From NCBI GenBank assembly GCA_019423005.1, contig JAHZCF010000057.1:1-5129 (forward strand): a stretch of DNA of 5,129 bases, given 5' to 3'. This stretch comes from Haemophilus sp. (GTDB lineage: Bacteria; Pseudomonadota; Gammaproteobacteria; Enterobacterales; Pasteurellaceae). The position numbers and the translations under genes are program-made. The notes beneath the pieces are model-generated. The model was given only the letters and a program-made list of their open reading frames with translations, did not search any database and was not told the origin of the DNA. Below, in pieces: positions 1-5,110 of this stretch (the stretch's first letter is position 1; each line of letters begins with the position of its first letter).

Positions 1-634
1 TACGAACTAATGACACCACGCCTAAATAGTTATCGAACCAAGAGTCAATAATCAATGCTTGTAACGGTGCATCAGGATCACCTTCTGGCGCGGGAATTTT
101 CGCAACAATTTCTTCTAATACATCTTCAATACCCACACCGGTTTTAGCCGAACAACGTACCGCTTCCATCGCATCAATACCCACGATGTCTTCAATTTCT
201 TCTGCAACACGTTCAGGATCCGCTGCCGGTAAGTCGATTTTATTTAAAATCGGCACGACTTCTAAATCCATTTCAATAGCGGTATAGCAGTTTGCCAAGG
301 TTTGTGCTTCTACGCCTTGTCCAGCATCCACAACTAACAATGCCCCTTCACAAGCCGCAAGAGAACGCGACACTTCATAGGAGAAGTCCACGTGCCCTGG
401 TGTATCGATAAAGTTTAATTGGTAAGTTTCACCGTCTTTGGCTTGATAATTTAAGGTTACACTTTGGGCTTTAATGGTAATGCCGCGCTCACGCTCAAGA
501 TCCATGGAATCCAACACTTGCGCTTCCATTTCACGATCCGAAAGCCCCCCACAGGTCTGAATTAATCGGTCAGAAAGGGTCGATTTACCGTGGTCAATAT
601 GGGCAATAATAGAAAAGTTGCGAATATTCTTCAT
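1..634 (-). CDS. lepA: Elongation factor 4 (LepA/EF4), N-terminal part, cut by window edge
   Basis: LepA is a ribosome-bound translational GTPase related to EF-G that back-translocates or remodels stalled ribosomes. The frame opens with ATG at 632-634 and stays open for 211 codons to the left edge; family proteins are about 600 residues, so roughly the first third is present. The GTPase motifs are in order: G1 AHIDHGKS at residues 11-18, the switch region with RERGITI near 48-54, G3 DTPGH at 77-81, G4 NKID at 131-134 and G5 SAK at 162-164. The start of the next domain follows (SWFDNYLGVVSL from 198), matching LepA rather than EF-G. No good Shine-Dalgarno precedes the ATG, but the MKNIRNFSIIAHIDHGKS opening is typical of the family. 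It has the same orientation as grcA but is separated by a strong terminator, so it probably has its own promoter. In relatives the signal peptidase gene lepB follows; that would lie outside the window. Confidence 0.97.
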   Translation of the reverse strand, partial: MKNIRNFSIIAHIDHGKSTLSDRLIQTCGGLSDREMEAQVLDSMDLERERGITIKAQSVTLNYQAKDGETYQLNFIDTPGHVDFSYEVSRSLAACEGALLVVDAGQGVEAQTLANCYTAIEMDLEVVPILNKIDLPAADPERVAEEIEDIVGIDAMEAVRCSAKTGVGIEDVLEEIVAKIPAPEGDPDAPLQALIIDSWFDNYLGVVSLVR

Positions 635-677
635 AAATAGATTAGTTTTCTCAAAAATCATTAAATTTAACTGGCGG

Positions 678-683
678 ATTGTA
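678..683 (-). promoter_or_regulatory. Possible -10 box of a lepA promoter
   Basis: Read on the minus strand this is TACAAT, five of six matches to the sigma-70 -10 consensus, and would give a leader of roughly 35-40 nt before the lepA start. No convincing -35 hexamer lies 16-18 bases upstream. The call rests on the -10 match plus the need for a promoter downstream of the grcA terminator. Confidence 0.35.
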
Positions 684-720
684 CCTGAAAAGCGTGGAAA
701 TCGCTAGGGATGAAAGGGAA

Positions 721-737
721 AAGTGCGGTCAAATTTT
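721..737 (+). repeat. DNA uptake signal sequence (Hin type), intergenic
   Basis: Positions 721-729 are an exact AAGTGCGGT core, followed by CAAATTTT, the AT-rich extension typical of the Haemophilus/Aggregatibacter uptake motif. Such sites promote preferential uptake of kin DNA during natural transformation. This copy is in the lepA-grcA gap and is single; no inverted partner forms a hairpin with it. Read on the other strand it contains TTGACC, which resembles a -35 box, but no matching -10 is at the right distance. Confidence 0.93.
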
Positions 738-751
738 CAAACCTTTTAGAT

Positions 752-788
752 AAAACAAAACCCCGAATTACTTCGGGGTTTCTTTTTT
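752..788 (-). terminator. Intrinsic terminator downstream of grcA (potentially bidirectional)
   Basis: AAACCCCGAA at 758-767 pairs perfectly with TTCGGGGTTT at 772-781 around the 4-base loop TTAC. On the minus strand the stem is followed by a tract reading TTTTGTTTT, 22 bases past the grcA stop, so it should end the grcA transcript. The plus-strand side also has a run of six T (783-788), so the same hairpin could stop plus-strand transcription. Confidence 0.9.
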
Positions 789-802
789 CATTCAAACTGA
801 AA

Positions 803-1186
803 TTATAGGCTTTCAGTGAAAGTACGAGTAATAACGTCACGTTGTTGTTCTGGCGTTAAAGAGTTGAAACGTACTGCGTAACCAGAAACACGGATAGTTA
901 ATTGAGGGTATTTATCCGGGTTGTTTACTGCATCTTCTAACGTTTCACGACGTAATACGTTTACGTTTAAGTGTTGACCACCTTCAACTTTAACTGTTGG
1001 TGCTACGTTTACCGGTAATTCACGGTATTCGATTTGGCCTAATTCGCTCACTGCTACTACTTGGTCTTCTGCGAATTCAGCTTTTGCACATAAGCAACGA
1101 GCTTCATTTTTTTCACTGTCTAATAACCAGAATGAGTTTAAAAGATTGTCATTTGCTGCTTGAGTAATTTGAATACCTTTGATCAT
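803..1186 (-). CDS. grcA: Autonomous glycyl radical cofactor (GrcA/YfiD)
   Basis: This 127-residue protein has the same length as E. coli GrcA and is near-identical to it through the C-terminal half. It is a spare glycyl-radical domain: after oxygen cleaves pyruvate formate-lyase at its radical glycine, GrcA binds the damaged enzyme, is activated by the PFL activase and restores pyruvate to formate plus acetyl-CoA conversion in the cytoplasm. The radical loop RVSGYAVRF is present with the glycine at residue 102, and the C-terminus ends in the family sequence NSLTPEQQRDVITRTFTESL. The start is secure: AGGAGG lies six bases upstream of ATG. It is a single-gene unit with its own terminator and an FNR-like site upstream, in line with the microaerobic and anaerobic induction known for this gene in enterics. 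Confidence 0.97.
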   Translation of the reverse strand: MIKGIQITQAANDNLLNSFWLLDSEKNEARCLCAKAEFAEDQVVAVSELGQIEYRELPVNVAPTVKVEGGQHLNVNVLRRETLEDAVNNPDKYPQLTIRVSGYAVRFNSLTPEQQRDVITRTFTESL

Positions 1187-1280
1187 AAAGAGCCTCCTAA
1201 TTTGGCGTTTGTATATTTATTAAACTGTGCAAATTTTATCAAACTATTTGAAGAATTCAATTAATTTTGACCTAAAACAG

Positions 1281-1322
1281 ATTCTTTTTTTCGAGTATTT
1301 TTGCAAAATTGATCTAGATTAA
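1281..1322 (-). promoter_or_regulatory. Predicted class II FNR-dependent promoter of grcA
   Basis: Positions 1309-1322 read TTGATCTAGATTAA, matching the FNR consensus TTGAT-N4-ATCAA at nine of ten defined bases. If FNR sits at -41.5, transcription begins near 1274 and the -10 hexamer falls on 1281-1286, which reads AAGAAT (four of six matches) on the minus strand. That geometry is the one expected for FNR-activated promoters, and E. coli yfiD/grcA is a known FNR target with a site near -40. The leader would be about 88 nt. An alternative sigma-70 promoter nearer the gene (TTGATA at 1237-1242 with a weak -10 TAAATA at 1214-1219) cannot be excluded. Confidence 0.6.
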
Positions 1323-1360
1323 GATTTTAGGCATGGCAAGGCTTAAATACATATTTAAAA

Positions 1361-1376
1361 TTAACAAAATATTAAC
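1361..1376 (-). promoter_or_regulatory. ArcA-like direct repeat in the grcA-ung divergent region
   Basis: On the minus strand two GTTAA half-sites begin exactly 11 bases apart (complements at 1372-1376 and 1361-1365), the phasing of ArcA-P direct-repeat boxes. It is about 87-102 bases upstream of the predicted grcA start point and about 50-65 bases upstream of the predicted ung start point, so it could act on either gene. The region is very AT-rich, so chance occurrence is a real possibility. Confidence 0.4.
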
Positions 1377-1413
1377 ACAACTCACAAATAAAGCCTTTCT
1401 AAGCAATTTCATT

Positions 1414-1419
1414 TATAAT
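1414..1419 (+). promoter_or_regulatory. -10 box of the ung promoter
   Basis: A perfect TATAAT lies 32 bases upstream of the ung start codon, so transcription would begin near 1426. The hexamer at 17-base spacing (1391-1396, AAGCCT) is a poor -35, so the promoter may be weak or helped by a bound activator. Confidence 0.6.
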
Positions 1420-1451
1420 ATGCCCAAGCTTATCCAATAAGGAAATACAGA

Positions 1452-2111
1452 ATGAAAACCTGGACAGATGTTATCGGTCAAGAGAAAGAAAAACCTTACT
1501 TTAAACACATTCTACAACAAGTTCATCAAGAGAGACTCGCGGGGAAAACCATTTACCCACCGCAAGACGAAGTGTTTAATGCCTTTAAATATACGGCATT
1601 TGATGAGGTGAAAGTTGTCATTTTAGGACAGGATCCCTACCACGGTCCAAATCAAGCACACGGTTTAGCTTTTTCGGTGAAACCTGAGGTTGCTATTCCC
1701 CCTTCTCTACTAAATATGTATAAAGAATTGGCTAACGATATTCCTGGTTTTCAAATGCCAAATCATGGCTACTTGGTGAAATGGGCGGAGCAAGGTGCGC
1801 TGCTGCTTAACACAGTACTAACCGTAGAACGTGGCATGGCTCATTCACACGCTAAATTTGGTTGGGAAGTATTTACGGATCAAGTAATTGCGGCACTCAA
1901 TGAACATCGTGAAAAAGTGGTATTTTTACTTTGGGGAAGTCATGCGCAAAAAAAAGGGCAATTTATTGATCGCAATCGTCATTATGTTTTAACTGCCCCG
2001 CACCCTTCCCCTCTTTCAGCATATCGTGGTTTTCTAGGATGTCATCATTTTTCTAAAACTAACGAATACTTAAAGCAAAATGGTTTAACTGAAATTAATT
2101 GGCAAGTTTAA
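1452..2111 (+). CDS. ung: Uracil-DNA glycosylase, family 1 (Ung)
   Basis: Ung cleaves the N-glycosidic bond of uracil in DNA, whether from cytosine deamination or dUTP incorporation, and so starts base-excision repair. At 219 residues it is the normal length for bacterial family 1. The water-activating motif GQDPYHG is at residues 59-65 (catalytic Asp61 and uracil-gating Tyr63), Phe74 stacks on uracil, IPPSLLNMYKEL covers 82-93, the pocket Asn120 is in LLLNTVLTV, and the DNA-intercalating HPSPLS loop is at 184-189 with His184 and Leu188. All key residues are intact. The ATG start is supported by AAGGA eight bases upstream and by family-typical length. The gene is divergent from grcA and convergent with tadA, and its TAA overlaps the tadA stop by four bases. 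Its apparent terminator lies beyond that stop. Confidence 0.98.
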   Translation: MKTWTDVIGQEKEKPYFKHILQQVHQERLAGKTIYPPQDEVFNAFKYTAFDEVKVVILGQDPYHGPNQAHGLAFSVKPEVAIPPSLLNMYKELANDIPGFQMPNHGYLVKWAEQGALLLNTVLTVERGMAHSHAKFGWEVFTDQVIAALNEHREKVVFLLWGSHAQKKGQFIDRNRHYVLTAPHPSPLSAYRGFLGCHHFSKTNEYLKQNGLTEINWQV

Positions 2112-2626
2112 GATTGTGGCTCAACATCAAGCGGGAGATTCTTTTCCCGCTTTTCTTCTTTTTTCTGCTCTCGTCTCTTTTTGAAAAAATCACTCAATTT
2201 CTGACCGCACTTTTCTGCGAGCACGCCAGTGGTAATTTCTAATGTGTGATTCATTTTATAATCATCAAAGAAGTGAAAGCGAGAACCTACTGCCCCCGTT
2301 TTATAATCTGATGCACCGAAGACTAATCGTTTAATCCGGCTATGTAAAATCGCGCCAGCACACATGGTACAAGGCTCAAGGGTGACATAGAGTGTAGTAT
2401 TGAGCAGACGATAATTTTGAATATTTTGTGCGGCGTTACGCAATGCGACAATTTCAGCGTGAGCGGTCGGATCATTTTCAATGATAGATAAATTCCAGCC
2501 TTCACCGAGAATATTTCCTTCATCATCTACCAACACCGCACCAACAGGAATCTCGCCAAGTGCTTCTGCACGATCGGCAAGCATCAGGGCGTGTTGCATA
2601 AATTTCTCGTCTAAATCTGACCGCAC
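2108..2626 (-). CDS. tadA: tRNA-specific adenosine deaminase (TadA)
   Basis: TadA deaminates A34 of tRNA-Arg(ACG) to inosine, allowing one tRNA to read CGU, CGC and CGA; it is usually essential. The cytidine-deaminase-like zinc site is complete: HAE at residues 56-58 (zinc His56, proton-shuttling Glu58) and PCTMC at 85-89 (zinc Cys86 and Cys89). The length of 172 residues resembles E. coli (about 167). The start chosen is GTG at 2624-2626, because it gives the expected N-terminal extension before the MQHALMLADRA helix; a weak TAGG made by the end of thyA precedes it by eight bases. ATG at 2597-2599 (residue 10) with GAG six bases upstream is a possible alternative. The C-terminal tail (from about 149) is very rich in Lys, Arg and Glu, and its codons double as the ung terminator on the other strand. 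It is the last gene of the operon, nine bases after thyA and in the same frame. Confidence 0.96.
   Translation of the reverse strand: MRSDLDEKFMQHALMLADRAEALGEIPVGAVLVDDEGNILGEGWNLSIIENDPTAHAEIVALRNAAQNIQNYRLLNTTLYVTLEPCTMCAGAILHSRIKRLVFGASDYKTGAVGSRFHFFDDYKMNHTLEITTGVLAEKCGQKLSDFFKKRREQKKEEKREKNLPLDVEPQS
2129..2164 (+). terminator. Intrinsic terminator of ung, embedded in the 3' end of tadA
   Basis: AAGCGGGA at 2129-2136 pairs with TCCCGCTT at 2145-2152. The stem can extend by a G-U and an A-T pair to leave a 4-base loop. A pyrimidine tract rich in T (2151-2164, TTTTCTTCTTTTTT) follows directly on the plus strand. It starts 18 bases after the ung stop. Read on the minus strand the hairpin has no T tract, so it should act on ung only. 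It lies wholly within tadA coding sequence. Confidence 0.75.
2204..2212 (-). repeat. DNA uptake signal sequence inside tadA
   Basis: On the minus strand this is an exact AAGTGCGGT followed by CAGAAATT and, about one helical turn later, ATTTTTT, matching the extended Hin-type motif. It is read in the tadA frame and encodes the residues Lys-Cys-Gly (139-141), in the variable part of the protein just after the last conserved helix begins. Confidence 0.9.
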
Positions 2627-2628
2627 GT
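2620..2628 (-). repeat. Degenerate uptake signal sequence spanning the tadA start codon
   Basis: The minus strand reads ACGTGCGGT, eight of nine matches to the uptake core, and continues CAGATTTAG, similar to the AT-rich extension. The GTG within it is the proposed tadA start codon. It could be a decaying or selectively altered former uptake site, or chance. Confidence 0.5.
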
Positions 2629-2635
2629 TGAATGC

Positions 2636-3487
2636 CTAAACAGAGAAAGGATATTTGATTGGTTCGTGAGATTGATAACCCACCACCTTGAAATCATCCA
2701 TCGTTACCCAAGTTTCAAGATCTTCAAGGGTTTTAATATCAGGATTAATTTCTAATTGTGGTGAAGGGAATGGTTCACGTTTTAATTGCACATCACGCAT
2801 TAACTCAAGTTGGTCTTCATAAATATGCGCATTTACAATTTTATGATATGCCTTACCCGGTTTATTGCCGGTAATTTGTGCCATCAAAGCAAGGAAAGTA
2901 AAGACCTGAATTTGATTGAAGTTTAAGCCAAGTGGCACATCACAAGAGCGTTGGTAGCTCGTTAAGTGCAATGTATCGCCTACTAAAGAGAAAGTATGTG
3001 TGTGCATGCAAGGACGCAAACAGCCTAGGTCAAATTCGCCTGGATTGAAGAAAGTCAGGATTTCACCACGATCATCAATACCTCGACTTAAATTGTTCAC
3101 AATTTTACGAAGTTGATCGATGGTTTCGCCATTCGGTTTACGCCATGCTCGGCCTTGTACACCATAAACGCGCCCCATATCATCGGTGCCTTTACGATGT
3201 GGATTGGCAAGCCAAGCGGCATTTTCATTGGCATTGGCATCCCATGTTTTGGTGCCAAGCTTACGGAAATCTGCAGCATTGTCATAACCACGGATATAAC
3301 CTAAAAATTCCGCAATCGCCGCTTTCCAATAGCTTTTACGCGTGGTAATTAAGGGGAATTGATTATTAGCAACATCATATTCTAAATCCGCATTAATCAC
3401 TGTAAGGCAACGCTTACCAGTACGCTCATTAGCAACCCACTCACCCTCATTTACAATTCGTCGGCAAAGATCTAAATATTGTTTCAT
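2636..3487 (-). CDS. thyA: Thymidylate synthase (ThyA)
   Basis: ThyA methylates dUMP to dTMP with 5,10-methylene-tetrahydrofolate, giving dihydrofolate; it is the de novo source of thymidine nucleotides. Starting at ATG 3485-3487 the protein is 283 residues, the length I recall for Haemophilus ThyA and longer than the 264 of E. coli. The nucleophile is Cys160 in LRPCMHTHTF; the phosphate-binding QRSCDVPLGLNF runs 179-190 with Asn191 next, and the dUMP-contacting His221 and Tyr223 are in VNAHIYEDQLELM. The C-terminus YPFSV fits the family ending. The frame is open nine codons further upstream to a GTG at 3514, but that GTG has no ribosome site and lies inside an uptake signal in lgt, whereas the ATG has a strong AAGGAG. 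It sits 13 bases after lgt, the same lgt-thyA pairing as in E. coli, and nine bases before tadA. Its stop is TAG. Confidence 0.97.
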   Translation of the reverse strand: MKQYLDLCRRIVNEGEWVANERTGKRCLTVINADLEYDVANNQFPLITTRKSYWKAAIAEFLGYIRGYDNAADFRKLGTKTWDANANENAAWLANPHRKGTDDMGRVYGVQGRAWRKPNGETIDQLRKIVNNLSRGIDDRGEILTFFNPGEFDLGCLRPCMHTHTFSLVGDTLHLTSYQRSCDVPLGLNFNQIQVFTFLALMAQITGNKPGKAYHKIVNAHIYEDQLELMRDVQLKREPFPSPQLEINPDIKTLEDLETWVTMDDFKVVGYQSHEPIKYPFSV

Positions 3488-3493
3488 AAAAAA

Positions 3494-3499
3494 CTCCTT
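3494..3499 (-). promoter_or_regulatory. Shine-Dalgarno site that fixes the thyA start
   Basis: The minus strand reads AAGGAG, followed by six T and then ATG (3485-3487). It fills most of the 13-base gap after the lgt TAG, so ribosomes ending on lgt could restart on thyA. It rules out the longer GTG start at 3514. Confidence 0.85.
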
Positions 3500-3500
3500 A

Positions 3501-4307
3501 CTAATGAACCGCACTTTTAGAGCGATTGTATGCCCATGCCATAATTAACCCACCACCAATAATCATCGGCAAACAAAGCGCTTGTCCACGAGTCATGATG
3601 CCTAAGAAAGATTCCACTTCAGGCTCACGGACATATTCAACGATAAAACGGAAAATACCGTAACAAACAAGGAATAATCCAGCCACTGACCCCATAGGAC
3701 GAGTTTTTTTAATAAAGACATTCAGAATAATAAACAATACAAAACCTTCTAAGAAGGCCTCATAAAGCTGTGAAGGATGGCGTGGTAATAACAATGGATC
3801 ATTTGGGAAAATCATGGCCCAAGGAACATTGGTTTCTCGTCCCCAAAGTTCTAAATTGATAAAGTTACCAATTCGTCCCATCCCTAAACCAAATGGAATC
3901 AAGGGCGCCACAAAATCTGCCGTTTGCCAAAAGCTTCTTTTTTGAGAATAAGAGGTCCAAATCATTGAGATAATCACCCCAATTAATCCACCATGGAATG
4001 ACATTCCCCCTTCCCAAACACGGAATAAATATAGCGGATCTTGCACAAAATGATCAAAATTATAGAAGAATACATCGCCAATGCGTCCACCTAAGAATAC
4101 GCCCATAAATCCATTAAAAAGTAACGTATCCACTTGATCGACGGTCCAACCACTATTCGGTTGATTTGCGCGACGAACAGCTAACCAACGAGCAAAGATA
4201 AAGCCTAATAAATACATTAAACCATACCAACGCAACCCAATATTGCTGTCACCAAAAGTGAAAATAGTCGGATCAAAATGTGGAAGCATCAAAAATTCTG
4301 AATTCAT
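3501..4307 (-). CDS. lgt: Phosphatidylglycerol-prolipoprotein diacylglyceryl transferase (Lgt)
   Basis: Lgt is the inner-membrane enzyme that moves diacylglycerol from phosphatidylglycerol to the lipobox cysteine of prolipoproteins, the first step of lipoprotein maturation. The protein has 268 residues. The family signature GRIGNFINLELWGR spans 144-157 with Arg145, Asn148 and Glu153. The essential-type histidine is His105 in GMSFHGG, and the N-terminal region has GLRWYGLMYLLGF (24-36). Several hydrophobic segments (about 28-44, 64-78, 105-117, 187-199, 206-223, 243-259) fit a seven-helix membrane protein. The ATG start has AAGGA five bases upstream, formed partly by the TAA of the preceding transporter gene, so the two are probably translationally coupled (8-base gap). 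Nothing is truncated or missing. Confidence 0.97.
   Translation of the reverse strand: MNSEFLMLPHFDPTIFTFGDSNIGLRWYGLMYLLGFIFARWLAVRRANQPNSGWTVDQVDTLLFNGFMGVFLGGRIGDVFFYNFDHFVQDPLYLFRVWEGGMSFHGGLIGVIISMIWTSYSQKRSFWQTADFVAPLIPFGLGMGRIGNFINLELWGRETNVPWAMIFPNDPLLLPRHPSQLYEAFLEGFVLFIILNVFIKKTRPMGSVAGLFLVCYGIFRFIVEYVREPEVESFLGIMTRGQALCLPMIIGGGLIMAWAYNRSKSAVH
3508..3516 (-). repeat. DNA uptake signal sequence at the 3' end of lgt
   Basis: The minus strand has an exact AAGTGCGGT core but lacks the usual AT-rich extension (it continues TCATTAG). It lies in the last lgt codons, reading Ser-Ala-Val as part of the C-terminal SKSAVH tail, five bases before the stop codon. The C-terminus of Lgt is variable, so a site here is probably tolerated. 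Confidence 0.88.
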
Positions 4308-4315
4308 AACATTCC

Positions 4316-5110
4316 TTATTTCATAAACATATCAACTGCAATTGCAATTAATAGCAAGGCGAAGCCTTTTTTCAAGGTTGGGACAGGGAGCTTAGAAGTC
4401 GCTGTTGCCCCTAATTTAGAAGTGAAAAATGAGGTGGCTGTAATACCGAGCACTGCGGGTAAATAAATATAACCAAGAGAATAATCCGGCATGGAAGGAT
4501 TGCCCCAACCGCTCACCATAAAGCTTAACATGCCAGATAAACCAAGAAGTGCGCCACAGAACGAAGATGAACCGATAGATTTTTTCATATCGATACCGCG
4601 AGAGTTTAAAAATGGTACGATAAAACCACCGCCACCAATGCCTGCTGCACTTGATGCCATACCAATTAAAATACCGCCAATAACGGAAGATTGTATTGTT
4701 AAAGTCTTAGCATTTACTGTATTTTTCTTAATAGAAATGACCATTTTGGCTGCTAAATAAACGACTAAACAAGCAAAGATTTTAGCAGATACATTACGAT
4801 CGAGTTTGCCAATAAATAAACCTGAGATAAATACCGTAATCATGATCACCGGCGCGAGTACTTTCACTGAACTCCACACAATGTTGCCCAGTTTATGATG
4901 GCGCTGAGCGGAAGAAAATCCGGTAATCACGATGGTTGCAAATGAAGTCCCTAAGGCTGTGGACATCAACATTTGATCTGGAATGCCCATCATCGGCAAT
5001 AAATAAACCAATGTTGGCACAATAACCAATCCGCCGCCAATGCCAAACAATCCGGCAAGAAAACCAACGATAGCCCCGACAAGTAAACAAAGTAGAATAA
5101 AAGTGAGCAT
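4316..5110 (-). CDS. TSUP (TauE/SafE, UPF0721) family membrane transporter
   Basis: This 264-residue, very hydrophobic protein looks like the H. influenzae HI_0902 type of the TSUP family, whose studied members export or import sulfite, sulfoacetate, thiosulfate or other small anions. The substrate here cannot be read from sequence. The family's internal duplication is visible: GFLAGLFGIGGGLVIVP at 16-32 and GMASSAAGIGGGGFIVP at 150-166, each a glycine-rich re-entrant motif at the start of a four-helix half. Hydrophobic stretches lie near 3-38, 53-65, 83-101, 111-127, 141-166, 182-200, 213-230 and 249-263. The ATG start is supported by AAGGGGG five bases upstream. It is the first gene of the operon seen here; only 19 bases precede it, so the promoter or an upstream gene is outside the window. 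No link to sulfur genes appears in the neighbourhood; the lgt partner is general housekeeping. Confidence 0.9.
   Translation of the reverse strand: MLTFILLCLLVGAIVGFLAGLFGIGGGLVIVPTLVYLLPMMGIPDQMLMSTALGTSFATIVITGFSSAQRHHKLGNIVWSSVKVLAPVIMITVFISGLFIGKLDRNVSAKIFACLVVYLAAKMVISIKKNTVNAKTLTIQSSVIGGILIGMASSAAGIGGGGFIVPFLNSRGIDMKKSIGSSSFCGALLGLSGMLSFMVSGWGNPSMPDYSLGYIYLPAVLGITATSFFTSKLGATATSKLPVPTLKKGFALLLIAIAVDMFMK

Noticed and set aside
1229..1243. TTTGATAAAATTTGC as a second FNR site for grcA
   Set aside because: Only the TTGAT half matches; the other half is not ATCAA-like, and it lies downstream of the predicted start point.
1187..1451. Small RNA or hidden short gene in the grcA-ung gap
   Set aside because: No open frame with a ribosome site and no stable hairpin followed by a T tract; the content fits promoters and operators in AT-rich DNA.
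2323..2526. Minus-strand open frame overlapping tadA in another frame
   Set aside because: It overlaps the catalytic region of tadA, which is intact in its own frame, and shows no domain or start signal of its own.
2554..2562. ACCGCACCA as another uptake signal
   Set aside because: Two mismatches to the core and no AT-rich extension; it encodes the conserved PVGAV of TadA.
3113..3348. Short plus-strand open frames opposite thyA
   Set aside because: They lie wholly antisense to an intact conserved gene, have no ribosome site and no recognisable protein character.
3488..3514. Longer thyA reading from GTG at 3514
   Set aside because: There is no ribosome site upstream, the GTG lies in an uptake signal within lgt codons, and AAGGAG with ATG 3487 gives the family-typical 283 residues.
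4491..4760. 89-codon plus-strand open frame opposite the TSUP gene
   Set aside because: It is antisense to a conserved membrane protein gene; its proline-rich stretch is simply the complement of glycine codons in the GIGGGG motif.
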